64,000 bases of DNA from CAVOGJ01 sp963700865 (GCA_963700865.1 CAVOZC010000018.1:1-64000); one strand, 5' to 3'. Numbered from the stretch's first letter, positions 11,330 to 21,118 are shown. Notes: generated by a model from the sequence alone, not told the origin. Program-made: numbers and translations.

Positions 11330-12144
11330 ATGCCTGAAGGAGACACACTTTTTCGGACCGCCACCGCGCTCCGCTCGGTCCTCGACGGTCGCCGCCTGCT
11401 GGCGGCCCAGGGCGAACACGGTCGGCCCCTGGAAGACCTGACCGGCGTCCTGGTTTCGCACGTCGAGGTTCGCGGCAAGCATCTGCTGGTTCACCTGGAA
11501 AGTGGTCAGGTCATTCACTCGCACCTGGGCATGACAGGATCTTGGCATATCTATCATGCGGGACAGTCATGGCGGAAGCCGACCCGCCAGGCGGCGTTGG
11601 TCCTCAACACGGATGACCGTCGGACCGTCGTTCTCTTCAGCCCCAAGACGCTTGAGTTCCTCTCGGCCGAGGGTCTGCGGCGGCACCGCTGGCTGAGCCG
11701 GCTGGGCCCGGATCTGCTGGCACGTGACTTTGACGTCGAGCAAGTGCTGTCTCGGCTACGCGTCCACGACGCGACGCCGATCGGAGTCGCGATCATGGAC
11801 CAATCGGTGGCTTGCGGCGCGGGGAATGTCTACAAATCGGAAGTGCTGTTTCTGGAGAGAGTCAATCCATTCGCCCGCGTCGATTCATTGGCGGACGCAG
11901 CATGGCGAAGCCTGTTTGATCGGCACGCGACAGTTGATGCGTCGCAACCTGTCGGGCTATCCACGCACGACTCGATTTGGTCGCGACGGCAGCCCGCAAA
12001 TGGGTCTATGGACGCAGTGGCCAGGCTTGCTTGCGGTGTGGCACGGTGGTTCAGATGCGCCGACAAGGCGACTTGGGACGGTCGACCTACTTTTGCCCGA
12101 CATGCCAATCGGTCGAGCCGCGCGTCCCATCGATCCCCCGCTGA
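11330..12144 (+). CDS. nei: Fpg/Nei-family DNA glycosylase, frameshifted twice
   Basis: Base-excision repair glycosylase/AP lyase. The N-terminus MPEGDTLFRTA supplies the catalytic Pro2-Glu3 pair, and the H2TH region has ACGAGNVYKSEVLFL. The frame then slips near 11925-11935 into RQLMRRNLSGYPRTTRFG and again near 11995-12000 into KWVYGRSGQACLRCGT with the C-terminal zinc finger CLRCG...CPTCQ, stop at 12142-12144. All family parts are present in order (about 270 residues), so the two shifts look like read errors rather than decay. N-terminal MPEGDT and the loop GRSGQACLRCGT favour Nei/endonuclease VIII-like over Fpg (MPELPE). As sequenced it would make a truncated or hybrid product. Confidence 0.8.
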
Positions 12145-12297
12145 GCTGTGGTCAACGCCGCGGAATGTGGGACTTGGCAATTGCGACTTGAGCCACGGCC
12201 CTCAAATGGCCGATGAACCAAGGAGCGTCGCGCGAGCGGTACGCGCGGAGGGAAGACGACCGCCAGAGGGAACGGAACCGACGGGCAGGCCAGACCT

Positions 12298-13413
12298 ATG
12301 GAAAGACGAAGGAAGGGCCAAGGCGACACGCGGCGACGGCGTGTGCTGCGCGACGAATCCGCGGGTTCCACCCTGTCCGCGACGCGGTCACGAGGTGGCG
12401 GCGGCCGTTTGCAATTGTACGTCGACGGAGCGGTCGCTGACGCCCAGCCGCGAATCACGGATCTGATCCCACGTCGCGGTTACGCACTGCTCGTCTGGAG
12501 TCTCTGTCTGTTCCTGCCGCTGGCGGTGGTGGAGGGACTGTATATCTGGCGCACCGAGCGACTGTCTGATTTTGCCTTGGAGCAGACCCGCGCCCTGCGG
12601 ATGGTCGGGTCGGGCACGCTGGCTACCTGGCTGGCCACGCTGCTGCTGCTACTCGCCGCTGGCGTTGCCTTGACCATCTTCAGCGTGCGGCGACACAAGC
12701 TTGATGATTATCGGGGCGGCTATCGGCTGTGGTTGTGGGTGGCCGCCTTTTGCCTGGCCTGCAGTCTGGATGTGGTGGCCGCCCTGCACCGCCCGTTCCA
12801 GACATTGATGACGCATCTCACGGGCCACGCCTTGTGGGGTGACGGATCGATCTGGTGGATTGGGGGTTACGGATTGGTGGGCGGAGCGTTGCTGATCCGC
12901 ATGATGTTTGACGTCCGCCGCAGCCGTGGCACCGTCGTCTCACTGCTCGTCATGGCGAGCCTGTATGCGGCCACGGCTCTGTTCTATCTCCGCATTTTTC
13001 AGGTCGGGCCTGGTGAAGTGGATATGATGGCCTACGTCGCCTTGCTGATGTCCGCTCACGCCATGTTGACCTTTTCGCTGTTGTGTTATTCCCGCTACGT
13101 GTGCCTGGAGGCGGCCGGCGAAATCGGTAAGGCCACGTCAAAACGGCGCGCGAGCAAGCAACGATCGGAACCTGCCGAACGCGGATGGCTCCGCTTCTGG
13201 AAACGGCGCCGCAAACCGCGAAAAGAGGCAGAGGAATCCGTGGACGAAGGTGCGGACGGCGAGGTTCGCAACCGGAAACAGCTCGCGGGCAGCGTGCGCG
13301 ACGACGACTATGAGGATGTCGAAGATGACGAACTGGAACGGCTGACCGACCCACGGCTCTCCAAGAGCGAGCAGCGAAAGCTCCGCCGCAAGCAGCACCG
13401 CCGGGCGGCATAG
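12298..13413 (+). CDS. Polytopic membrane protein with charged C-terminal tail
   Basis: A 371-residue protein with about six hydrophobic segments: YALLVWSLCLFLPLAVV, TLATWLATLLLLLAAGVALT, LWLWVAAFCLACSLDVVAAL, WWIGGYGLVGGALLI, VVSLLVMASLYAATALFYL and MAYVALLMSAHAMLTFSLL. The last 100 residues are cytoplasmic in character, very basic then acidic (KRRRKPRKEAEE, DDDYEDVEDDELE). The first 50 residues are Arg-rich and could be partly over-called; no ribosome-binding site decides the start. No transporter or enzyme motif is visible. I do not recognise the family. Confidence 0.6.
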   Translation: MERRRKGQGDTRRRRVLRDESAGSTLSATRSRGGGGRLQLYVDGAVADAQPRITDLIPRRGYALLVWSLCLFLPLAVVEGLYIWRTERLSDFALEQTRALRMVGSGTLATWLATLLLLLAAGVALTIFSVRRHKLDDYRGGYRLWLWVAAFCLACSLDVVAALHRPFQTLMTHLTGHALWGDGSIWWIGGYGLVGGALLIRMMFDVRRSRGTVVSLLVMASLYAATALFYLRIFQVGPGEVDMMAYVALLMSAHAMLTFSLLCYSRYVCLEAAGEIGKATSKRRASKQRSEPAERGWLRFWKRRRKPRKEAEESVDEGADGEVRNRKQLAGSVRDDDYEDVEDDELERLTDPRLSKSEQRKLRRKQHRRAA

Positions 13414-13477
13414 CGTCACCTCACGTTGAGGACTTCGTGTTGGTCAAAGTCGTGGCTGTGGCTGCCAGCCGCAGTCG

Positions 13478-14012
13478 ACTGGGGCAAGATGCCCCAGCCA
13501 CGGACGCGCGGCCTGTTCGTAGCGTGGCCGTCCCGGCCGCGAAGCACTTCCACGCCGCGGTCGGCCCAAGCGAGTGGAAGCCGGAACCACGACTGGGGCA
13601 AGATGCCCCAGCCACGGACGCGGCCCGTGCGTAGCGCGGCCGTCCCGGCCGCGAAGCACTTCCACGCCGTGCGTTCTGGCGAAGCGAGTGGAAGCCGGAA
13701 CCACGCACCGACTGGGGCAAGATGCCCCAGCCACGGATGCGCGGCCCTTTCGTAGCGTGGCCGTCTCGGCCGCGAAGCACTTCCACGCCGCCGGCAGGCC
13801 GAAGCGGGTGGACGACGCACCGACTGGGGCAAGATGCCCCAGCCACGGACGCGCGGCCCGTTCGTAGCGTGGCCGTCTCGGCCGCGAAGCACTTCCACGC
13901 CGCCGGCAGGCCGAAGCGGGTGGAAGCCCGAACCACGCACCGACTGGGGCAAGATGCCCCAGCCACGGACGCGCGGCCCGTTCGTAGCGTGGCCGTCCCG
14001 GCCTCCTTCGCG
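13478..14012. repeat. Tandem array of five ~116-bp hairpin-bearing units
   Basis: Units begin at 13478, 13592, 13711, 13823 and 13943 (spacing 114, 119, 112, 120). Each opens with a perfect inverted repeat ctggggca-aga-tgccccag, continues through ccacggacgcgcggcc, then gtagcgtggccgtc and gcgaagcacttccacgcc. The last unit is cut at about 14012. Open frames on all strands read through the array (peptides like GWGILPQS), but these are consequences of the repeat, not genes. The flank at 13464-13478 (gccagccgcagtcg) matches the unit of the second array at 61476. Confidence 0.85.
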
Positions 14013-14075
14013 AAGTGGCGATTGTGTGGGATAACGGGTCTTGATAGACAAACGCGCGCTTGCAGGCGACTCCCC

Positions 14076-15134
14076 ATGCGACACGGCTCGAACCTGGACC
14101 CACCCAATCGTTTTGAAACGGTACGCCGTGAAGACGATCTGGAACACCTCTCCTGGGACCAGGAGTATCTCGCGGCACGTGAGCGGCGACCCATCGAATA
14201 CCTGTTCGATGAATCGACGTCGATCGTGGCGGAGAACAACTCGCCCGATATCCCATTCCGCTACAGCCTGAACCCTTATCGGGGTTGCGCGCATGCCTGT
14301 CCCTACTGCTACGCGCGAAACACGCACGAGTACCTCGGTTACAACGCTGGCCTGGACTTTGAAACGAAAATCGTGGTCAAGCGGGACGCCCCGAAATTAT
14401 TCCGAGCATTTCTGGGTCGCAAGTCGTGGCAACCGGAAGCGATCACCTTTTCCGGGGTGACCGACTGCTACCAGCCGGCCGAGCGTACCTTTCGCTTGAC
14501 GCGGCAATGCCTGCAAGTGGCTTGGGAGTGCCGACAGCCCGTCAGCATTGTTACGAAGAATGCCCTGGTCTTGCGTGATCTCGATTTGCTCGAGCCGATG
14601 GCCAGGTGCAACCTGATCCACGTCTTCCTATCGGTCACCAGTCTCGAACCGCAACTTGCCCGGGAAATGGAACCGCGAACCAGCATTCCGGCGGCTCGCT
14701 TGCGGGCCGTAAAGATGCTCTCCGAGGCGCAGGTGCCGGTCGGCGTCATGCTGGCCCCGATTATTCCCGGCCTGAACGACGCGGAGATCCCGGCGATTCT
14801 GGCGGCCGCGAAGGAGGCCGGGGCAAACACGGCGGGTTTCCTCCTGCTGCGTCTGCCGCTGACGGTCGAGCCGGTCTTTCTGGAATGGTTGGGGCGGACA
14901 CAGGCCGACCAACGGGCCAAGATTGAAAGCCGTATTCGTGGCACGCGCCGAGGCAAGTTGAGTCATTCCGCCTGGGGCGAACGGATGCGCGGGAGTGGGG
15001 CCGTCGCCGATCAAATCGGGCAGCTATTTCACGTTTGCGCCAGGCAGCAGGGATTGGATCGTCAACTGCCCCCGTTGGACGCCAGTCAGTTCCGACGGCC
15101 CGACCGGAATCCGGAGCAGTTGAGGCTATTTTGA
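14076..15134 (+). CDS. Radical SAM protein, PA0069 family (SplB-like)
   Basis: A 352-residue radical SAM enzyme. The [4Fe-4S]-binding motif is CAHACPYCYAR (Cys71, Cys75, Cys78) inside RYSLNPYRGC, followed by THEYLGYNAGLDFETKIVVK, all characteristic of the PA0069-type family related to spore photoproduct lyase. Further family marks are FSGVTDCYQPAE, VSIVTKNALVLRDLDLL and APIIPGLND. Substrate is unknown; a DNA or nucleic acid repair role is often guessed from SplB similarity, but that is not established. ATG 14076 is chosen because the upstream frame is only repeat sequence. It lies immediately downstream of the hairpin array. Confidence 0.85.
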   Translation: MRHGSNLDPPNRFETVRREDDLEHLSWDQEYLAARERRPIEYLFDESTSIVAENNSPDIPFRYSLNPYRGCAHACPYCYARNTHEYLGYNAGLDFETKIVVKRDAPKLFRAFLGRKSWQPEAITFSGVTDCYQPAERTFRLTRQCLQVAWECRQPVSIVTKNALVLRDLDLLEPMARCNLIHVFLSVTSLEPQLAREMEPRTSIPAARLRAVKMLSEAQVPVGVMLAPIIPGLNDAEIPAILAAAKEAGANTAGFLLLRLPLTVEPVFLEWLGRTQADQRAKIESRIRGTRRGKLSHSAWGERMRGSGAVADQIGQLFHVCARQQGLDRQLPPLDASQFRRPDRNPEQLRLF

Positions 15135-15258
15135 AGGGCGACGTCCCGCCGGCATGAGGCTTCTGATCACTGCTGGGCAGCGGCCGCCCGGCACGTTACA
15201 ACTCACGGGGTCGCCCTTGGTCGGATGAATGTCCGCATTTCAGACGAACGCCTCACTC

Positions 15259-16591
15259 ATGTCACTATTTGCCTCCAGCGAGAACGAGAATCTCCGCGGC
15301 GTCCAGCCACTCGCGGCTCGGATGCGCCCGCGGTCGCTGGCGGAATTCTGCGGTCAGGGCCACTTTCTGGGCGCAGGCAAGTTGTTGACTCGGCTCCTGG
15401 CGGCGGACCGTCTGGGCTCGGTGATTTTTTACGGCCCGCCCGGGACGGGCAAGACAACATTGGCTCGGCTGCTCGCCAACGCCACCGACAGCCACTACGA
15501 ACGGCTGAGCGCCGTGACCAGCGGCGTCAAGGAGGTCCGCGAAATCCTGCAGCGGGCCGAGGACGAGATCCGGGGAGGTGGGCCGCGAACATTGCTGTTC
15601 GTCGATGAAATCCATCGCTTCAATCGGGCACAACAGGACGTGCTCCTGCATGATGTCGAGGACGGAGTCGTGATTCTGGTGGGAGCCACCACCGCCAACC
15701 CTTTTTTTGCCGTCAACAGGCGCTCGTCAGCCGCAGCCAGATTTTCCAGTTTCAGCCACTGGCGGCGGACGAGGTCGCCACGCTGTTGCGGCGGGCCTTG
15801 GCGGACAAGTCGCGAGGTTTGGGTGACGTGCCGGTCGAAGTCGATGCGGCCGCGATCGAAACCCTGGCCCAGGTGTGTGACGGCGATGCGCGACGAGCGC
15901 TCGAATACGTTGGAAATTGCCGTCCTTTCCTCCAGCGAGCGCCCGGTGCGGCTGACAGCGAACTTGATCCGCGAATCCATGCAACGCAAGGCGATCGAAT
16001 ACGATATCGCGGGGGACTCGCATTACGATGCCGCCAGCGCGCTGATCAAAAGCATTCGCGGCAGCGACCCCGACGCGGGCATGTACTGGCTGGCGCGGAT
16101 GCTGGAAGGGGGCGAGGACGTGCGTTTCCTGACACGACGGCTGGTGATCCTGGCAAGCGAAGACATCGGGAACGCCGACCCGCAGGCCCTGCCATTGGCC
16201 GTCGCAGGGATGCAGGCCTGCGAGTTTGTCGGCTTGCCCGAATGTCGACTGACCTTGGCCCAGCTGGTCAGCTATCTGGCTTGCGCGCCGAAATCCAATG
16301 CGGCGACGATCGCCATCGACGAGGCCACGCGGGATGTCCGCGAGGGACGGCTGTTGCCCGTTCCCGTCCATCTGCGCGACTGCGCATTACGCGGGTGCCC
16401 AAACCCTCGGGCACGGTGCCGGATACGAATATTCCCACGACGCCCAGGATGGCGTGGCCAGCCAGGATTACCTGGGCGTGGAACGGCAGTATTACCGGCC
16501 GGTGGAGCGTGGTGCCGAGCGGGAGATCGGGCGGCGGCTGGAAGAGGTGCGGCGAAAGCTGGGGGAAGCACGAAACCCGGGTGATGTCTGA
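15259..16591 (+). CDS. rarA: Replication-associated recombination protein A (AAA+ ATPase), frameshifted
   Basis: RarA/MgsA acts at stalled replication forks. It starts MSLFASSENENL, the usual RarA opening, then PLAARMRPRSLAEFCGQGHF, Walker A YGPPGTGKTTLARLLA and Walker B LLFVDEIHRFNRAQQD. The frame slips near 15718 (into ALVSRSQIFQFQPLAADEVA), back near 15915 (ERPVRLTANLIRESMQRKAI, then the tetramerisation region with GMYWLARMLEGGEDVRF, RLVILASEDIGNADP), and again near 16378 (AHYAGAQTLGHGAGYEYSHD), ending at 16591. Every conserved block is present, giving ~445 residues, so three shifts in one housekeeping gene point to read errors. A start at 15229 is also open but less typical. Confidence 0.85.
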
Positions 16592-16925
16592 GACTCGCCA
16601 ACCTTTCCCGCGGAGCCATCATCCGGGCGACTGCTGAGCGGCGGCTCGCCGTGCGTCGGTTGGGGCGGTGGCCGCCTTTGCCCGTTCGACAGGCGTCCGG
16701 TCGGGGACTTTGATCGATTGCCGATCCTCGGTGCCGAACGTTGCTTTTCGCTCTTCGCGGAAACGGCCTGTTCGCGGTAACCTCGGGCCGGACCAAGGAC
16801 TCGGTAGCCGCCTGGGTGGACACCACGAGATTCTCTCACCACACGGGGTGGCCATGTCAGCGGGCAGCGCTGACGGGTGAATCACCTGCACAGCCAAGTA
16901 ACGCAACCTCGTCAGGGAAGCGAAG

Positions 16926-18161
16926 ATGAACACCATTAAAACGATCGTTGTCACTGCCACACTGCTGGCCGTCGGTTATGGCGCCAATATTGTGCTGAAC
17001 AAGCCGATTGCGAATTCGGGGTTCGAGCCATCGACCTTGTGGGACTCACCCGCGTTTAACGATTTACCCGTACAAGGCGAACCGCAGATCAGTCTTTCGA
17101 ACTTGGACGCGGTCGACCCGGAAAACAAAAACCCGTTTGCGGCCGACAGCGGTGCGCCAGACCCACCGCCGGCCGCGGACAGCTTTCCTTCGGGGCCCGT
17201 GAGCCCCTCGGCGGGCAGTCCCTCCGTTCCGGAAACCAACCTGCCGTTCGGTGGTGCCACCTCGGCGATGCCGCCCACCGCAACTCCGACGAAGGCGACC
17301 GGCACCCTGACGACCGCGGCTTCGTCCTCGATGCCCCCGATTCAACCCCCCTCCAGCCAGATGACACCGGTTCCGCCAGCGGCAACGATCGCAGGCAACC
17401 AATTGGTGTCGCATACGGAGAACCTGGGAGGCAACACAACGGTTTCCTTTGACACCGCCTGGTCGGCCGCGCAACAGTTGATTCAGGCCGGCGATTACTC
17501 GGAGGCCCTCTATTCGTTGTCGATGGTCTACAATCATCCGGCGCTCGACACCGCCCAGCGGAGCCAATTGCTCTCGCTGCTTGACCCTTTGGCGGGCACG
17601 GTCATCTATTCCAATCAGCACCTGATGCAGTCCGCCCATGTGGTACAAAACGGCGAAACACTGGCCGACGTAGCGGGTCGCTTTGATGTGCCGCCCGCTT
17701 TTGTGGCTCGAGTCAATGGACGGGACATCAACCAGCCGCTCTCGGCGGGACAATCGCTGAAGGTCGTGCAGGGTCCCTTCCGCGGCGAGCTGAGTCGTTC
17801 CCGCCGCGAGTTGACCTTGTTCGTGGGTCCACACTATGCGGGCCGCTTCAATGTGGCGATTGGTCGTGACTTTCCCGAGCAGCTCACGAGCCTGCAGGTG
17901 GTGGAAATCGCGGGAGCCCGCACGTATGTGGATCCGACGAGCGGCCAGCAGATTCCGGCGGCCGCGGCGAATAATCCGTACGGCAACCACTGGATCGGCC
18001 TCTCCGCGGGTTACGGCCAGCAAACGAACCTGGGCCTGCATTCGGTGGGGAGTAACGTCGAGGCCTCCGATACGCGCGGCTGTATCAGTGTCAGCAGTGA
18101 CAATGCGGACGATTTACAGGCGATTCTGGGCGTCGGCTCGCAAATCGTGATATTGCCATAA
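16926..18161 (+). CDS. LysM and L,D-transpeptidase (YkuD) domain protein
   Basis: A 411-residue envelope protein. Residues 1-25 form a signal peptide or anchor (IKTIVVTATLLAVGYGANIVL), followed by a Pro/Ser/Thr-rich linker to about 150, a helical segment (AWSAAQQLIQAGDYSEALYS), a LysM peptidoglycan-binding module (about 238-282, HVVQNGETLADVAGRFDVPP) and a C-terminal YkuD domain. The catalytic pattern is LHSVGSNVEASDTRGCISVS with His and the nucleophile Cys386; the usual SHGC is TRGC here, a variant also seen in active members. It should form or edit 3-3 peptidoglycan crosslinks or attach proteins. Planctomycetes do possess thin peptidoglycan, which fits. Confidence 0.8.
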   Translation: MNTIKTIVVTATLLAVGYGANIVLNKPIANSGFEPSTLWDSPAFNDLPVQGEPQISLSNLDAVDPENKNPFAADSGAPDPPPAADSFPSGPVSPSAGSPSVPETNLPFGGATSAMPPTATPTKATGTLTTAASSSMPPIQPPSSQMTPVPPAATIAGNQLVSHTENLGGNTTVSFDTAWSAAQQLIQAGDYSEALYSLSMVYNHPALDTAQRSQLLSLLDPLAGTVIYSNQHLMQSAHVVQNGETLADVAGRFDVPPAFVARVNGRDINQPLSAGQSLKVVQGPFRGELSRSRRELTLFVGPHYAGRFNVAIGRDFPEQLTSLQVVEIAGARTYVDPTSGQQIPAAAANNPYGNHWIGLSAGYGQQTNLGLHSVGSNVEASDTRGCISVSSDNADDLQAILGVGSQIVILP

Positions 18162-18208
18162 CCTGTCACGAGCAATCTCATGACTCGTCGTTCCTGGAAA
18201 GTCCCATC

Positions 18209-18766
18209 ATGTACGATCGCGACCTGCTGGCTCGGCTGCTGCGAGACCTGGCGCTGCAGTTTGGCGACTTTACCTTGGCTTCCGGCAAGAAGGCCAGCTA
18301 TTATCTCGACTGCCGCTGCGTGACGCTCGATGCCGAAGGTGCCAACCAGATTGCCCAAGGCATGCTGGCGTCCTGGCCCGAGACCTGGCCAGATGCCGTC
18401 GGCGGCATGGCGGTGGGGGCCGTTCCGATCTCGGCGGCCATTCTCACGATCGCGGGGCAAATTCGACCCGAGGCCAAACTGCGGGGATTTTTCTGCCGCA
18501 AGGAAGCCAAGGAACATGGAAAAGGAAAACAGATCGAGGGCCCCGTCCATCCCGGCGATCAAGTCATCATCGTGGAGGACGTCGTCACGACCGGCGGCAG
18601 TTCGTTGCAGGCGATTGAACAATGCGAGGCATTTGGGCTGGAAGTCATCGGCGTCACCGCCATTATCGACCGGCTGGAAGGTGGCCGCGAGGCGTTCGAG
18701 TCGCGAGGCTATCCGCTGACCACGCTCTTCACCGTGCGTGATTTCGGCATCGAACCGAAAAGCTAA
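18209..18766 (+). CDS. pyrE: Orotate phosphoribosyltransferase
   Basis: Converts orotate and PRPP to orotidine 5'-phosphate in de novo pyrimidine synthesis. The 185-residue protein has the N-terminal FGDFTLASGKKASYYLDCR (substrate hood), PRPP loop region GGMAVGAVPISAAI, FFCRKEAKEHGKGKQIEG (catalytic Lys loop), and the PRPP-binding signature VIIVEDVVTTGGSS. Length matches bacterial PyrE. The ATG at 18209 starts the conserved N-terminus. It lies 48 bp after the transpeptidase gene and 16 bp before the next gene, which suggests co-transcription with the latter. Confidence 0.92.
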   Translation: MYDRDLLARLLRDLALQFGDFTLASGKKASYYLDCRCVTLDAEGANQIAQGMLASWPETWPDAVGGMAVGAVPISAAILTIAGQIRPEAKLRGFFCRKEAKEHGKGKQIEGPVHPGDQVIIVEDVVTTGGSSLQAIEQCEAFGLEVIGVTAIIDRLEGGREAFESRGYPLTTLFTVRDFGIEPKS

Positions 18767-18781
18767 GCCCACTCGGAAGCC

Positions 18782-19465
18782 ATGGAAACGTCGCTCCATC
18801 GACAATTGAAAGACGCCTATGCCGATGGGACGGCGGCGATGGAGGTCGTGCTGGGTGACTATCGCATCGATGTGGTCCAACCCGGGCTGCTGGTCGAAAT
18901 CCAACATGGGTCCTTGTCGGCCATTCGCGACAAGGTTCGCAAGCTGCTCAAGGACCACAAAGTTCTTGTCGTGAAACCCATCTTGATCGAGAAGCAACTG
19001 ATACGGCTGGAAAAAAGGGACGGACGCGTCGTCAGTCGCCGCAAGAGCCCCAAGCGGGGCAGCCTGCTCGATATTTTCGACGAGTTGATCTACTTTACCC
19101 GTGTCTTTCCGCATCCGAATCTATTGCTCGAAGTTCCGCTCGTGGACGTGCAAGAGCTACGATATCCGGGCCATGGCCGCCGAAGGCGTTGGCGAAAGGA
19201 CGATTTTGAGGTGCAGGACCGGTTGCTCGCCGGCATCCGGGAAACCCACCGTTTTCGCTCGGCCGGCGATCTGATTCGCATCGTGCCGCCCGGGCTGCCG
19301 AAGCCTTTCGATACGGGTCAGCTGGCGGAGAAACTTCAGGTGCAACGCTGGGTCGCACAGCGGATCGCCTATTGCCTGCGAAAGATGGGAGCCGTCAAGC
19401 AGGTGGGGAAACGGGGGAATGCAGTGCTGTACGAATTCGCGGCCCGTTCGCGGCGTGTGGGATAG
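18782..19465 (+). CDS. Conserved protein, possible PD-(D/E)XK nuclease fold
   Basis: A 227-residue protein starting METSLHRQLKDAYADGTAAM. The first 100 residues show a pattern reminiscent of restriction-like nucleases: Glu in the first helix region, RIDVVQPG with a strand Asp, then LLVEIQHGSLSAIRDKVRKL where the E-x-Q would stand for the catalytic E-x-K. Next comes KVLVVKPILIEKQ and a C-terminal basic region with a winged-helix-like end (QLAEKLQVQRWVAQRIAYCL, MGAVKQVGKRGNAVLY). I infer a nuclease-like core joined to a DNA-binding end, but the Lys is replaced and no activity is assured. It starts 16 bp after pyrE. Confidence 0.55.
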   Translation: METSLHRQLKDAYADGTAAMEVVLGDYRIDVVQPGLLVEIQHGSLSAIRDKVRKLLKDHKVLVVKPILIEKQLIRLEKRDGRVVSRRKSPKRGSLLDIFDELIYFTRVFPHPNLLLEVPLVDVQELRYPGHGRRRRWRKDDFEVQDRLLAGIRETHRFRSAGDLIRIVPPGLPKPFDTGQLAEKLQVQRWVAQRIAYCLRKMGAVKQVGKRGNAVLYEFAARSRRVG

Positions 19466-19553
19466 ACAGCCAGCCTGTCCTGTGCGGCATGGATCGTCTC
19501 TCCGGATCATCACGACAGCTCGCCAAGACGCCGCCGCCCATCCCATGGGTCTT

Positions 19554-20513
19554 TCAATCGCCGCGGCCGAACAGCCAGCCGGGCTGGACCCGATAGCCGC
19601 GCAAGAAGGCCTCCCAGGGCTGACGCTTCTTGCCGGCGGGCTGGATCGAAAGGACCTCCAGGGCCCCGTCGCCCGTGCCGATCACCAGCTTCCCTCCCTG
19701 CTCGACGACTCTACCGGGAGTGAGTGGATCGGCAACAGGAATCGCAGACACTGTGTCGAAAATCACGCGTAGCGGCGGATGCCCGTCCCGCAGCAGATGA
19801 CTGTAGGATCCGGGCCAGGACCAGAAAGCACGCACTTGATTGGTGATCTGCTCGGCCGTTCGTGACCAGTCGATTTCGCCATCCTCGCGTTTCAGCCGCG
19901 GTGCCCGCGTCGCCTGTTGCGGATCCTGTCGTGTTCCCAGGGGCGCGTGACCGTCCCATGTCGCCAGCATCTCGAGGGCCGTTGCGACCGCCTCCACGCC
20001 CAACGCAGCCAGCCGTTCCTCCAGTTCCACGACCGTCTCGCCCGGTTCAATCTCAATGCTGCGTTGCACCAGGCTTGGTCCGGCGTCCAGCCGCGGGGTC
20101 ATGTGGATCACCGTCACACCCGTTTGACGGCATCCATCGAAGATTGCCCAATGAACGGGTGCCGCACCACGGTAAGCCGGCAATAACGAGCCGTGCAGGT
20201 TGATGCCGCCCAGGCGAGCGAGTCCCAACGTTTCGGCAGAGAGAATCTGACCGTAATCGCAGACGACGAACAGATCGGCGGCATACCCCCTGAGAAGCTG
20301 GTGGGCCTCGGACGAGTTGATGGACACCGGCATGGCGACAGGCACCCGCTCCCGCTCCGCGACCAACTGCATCGGATTCGGTTGAGGACGATGCTTCCCG
20401 CGGCCCGTGCGGGGAGGCCTCGTCACCAGGACCACCAGTTCATGGGATGATCGGATCAGGTGCTCGAAAGTCGGTACCGCAAACGGGCCGGTACCCATCA
20501 TGATGATTCGCAT
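19554..20513 (-). CDS. fmt: Methionyl-tRNA formyltransferase
   Basis: Formylates initiator Met-tRNA with 10-formyl-THF. The 319-residue product has MRIIMMGTGPFAVPTFEHLI, the formyl-transferase core with NLHGSLLPAYRGAAPVHWAI (catalytic Asn-x-His, SLLPxYRG), VIHMTPRLDAGPSLVQRSI with the Asp, and a C-terminal OB-like domain from about residue 205. ATG 20513 is preferred; an 11-residue upstream extension is open but not family-like. It sits 26 bp downstream of def on the same strand, the common def-fmt arrangement, so formylation and deformylation genes are co-transcribed. Confidence 0.92.
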   Translation of the reverse strand: MRIIMMGTGPFAVPTFEHLIRSSHELVVLVTRPPRTGRGKHRPQPNPMQLVAERERVPVAMPVSINSSEAHQLLRGYAADLFVVCDYGQILSAETLGLARLGGINLHGSLLPAYRGAAPVHWAIFDGCRQTGVTVIHMTPRLDAGPSLVQRSIEIEPGETVVELEERLAALGVEAVATALEMLATWDGHAPLGTRQDPQQATRAPRLKREDGEIDWSRTAEQITNQVRAFWSWPGSYSHLLRDGHPPLRVIFDTVSAIPVADPLTPGRVVEQGGKLVIGTGDGALEVLSIQPAGKKRQPWEAFLRGYRVQPGWLFGRGD

Positions 20514-20539
20514 GCCTGGGATGCACTCCTCAGCGAAGC

Positions 20540-21118
20540 CTAGCAATATTCGACTTCGAGGGTCCGCAGGCGCTGAACGATCTCCTGCAGTTTGGGAATT
20601 TCACCGCGCTCGCAGGCGTCAGTGAATTGATTTTCAAATTCGTCTACCGATTCGGCCACGACAATTTCGTTGGTCGTCGAGAGGCGATCGATGAACAAGA
20701 CGCCATCCAGATGATCGGTTTCATGCTGCGCGACACGAGCCATCAAGCCATCCAGTTCCGCGGTAAACTCAGTTCCATCCAACCCATAGGCGTTGAAGGT
20801 CACGCGTTCCGGCCGTTTGACCGGCGCGTAAAGACCTGGCAGGCTGAGACAGCCTTCTTCCTTCTCATCGGTACCTTTGGGTCGACTGATCACGGGGTTG
20901 ATAAAAACGTGTTCCTCACCCTCATCGGGCTTTCCTGAGAGGTTGACGATGAACAAGCGGAACGGCAAATCGACCTGGTTCGCCGCCAGACCGATCCCAT
21001 TGGCCTCGTACATGAGCTCAAACATCTCGCGCACCATGCCGCGCAACTCGGGCGTGACACGCCGTATCGGCTTGGACTTGTGCCGCAGAGTCGGATGGGG
21101 ATACTTCACGATTTCCAA
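20540..21118 (-). CDS. def: Peptide deformylase, TTG start
   Basis: Removes the N-formyl group from new proteins; metal enzyme. All three motifs are present: GIGLAANQV, EGCLSLPG (metal Cys) and QHETDHLDG (metal His pair and catalytic Glu). The 192-residue length is typical of type I enzymes, with a C-terminal extension (FENQFTDACERGEIPKLQEI). The reading frame is open far upstream but no ATG lies near; TTG at 21118 gives the canonical opening MEIVKYPHPTLR and has AAGGA seven bases before it, so I take it as the start. First gene of the def-fmt pair. Confidence 0.92.
   Translation of the reverse strand: MEIVKYPHPTLRHKSKPIRRVTPELRGMVREMFELMYEANGIGLAANQVDLPFRLFIVNLSGKPDEGEEHVFINPVISRPKGTDEKEEGCLSLPGLYAPVKRPERVTFNAYGLDGTEFTAELDGLMARVAQHETDHLDGVLFIDRLSTTNEIVVAESVDEFENQFTDACERGEIPKLQEIVQRLRTLEVEYC

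Noticed and set aside
13426..15134. Long open frames and peptides (GWGILPQS, RGWGFQPQS themes) in both repeat arrays taken as repeat proteins
   Set aside because: They appear in several frames on both strands, have no ribosome-binding sites, and follow directly from GC-rich repeat sequence.
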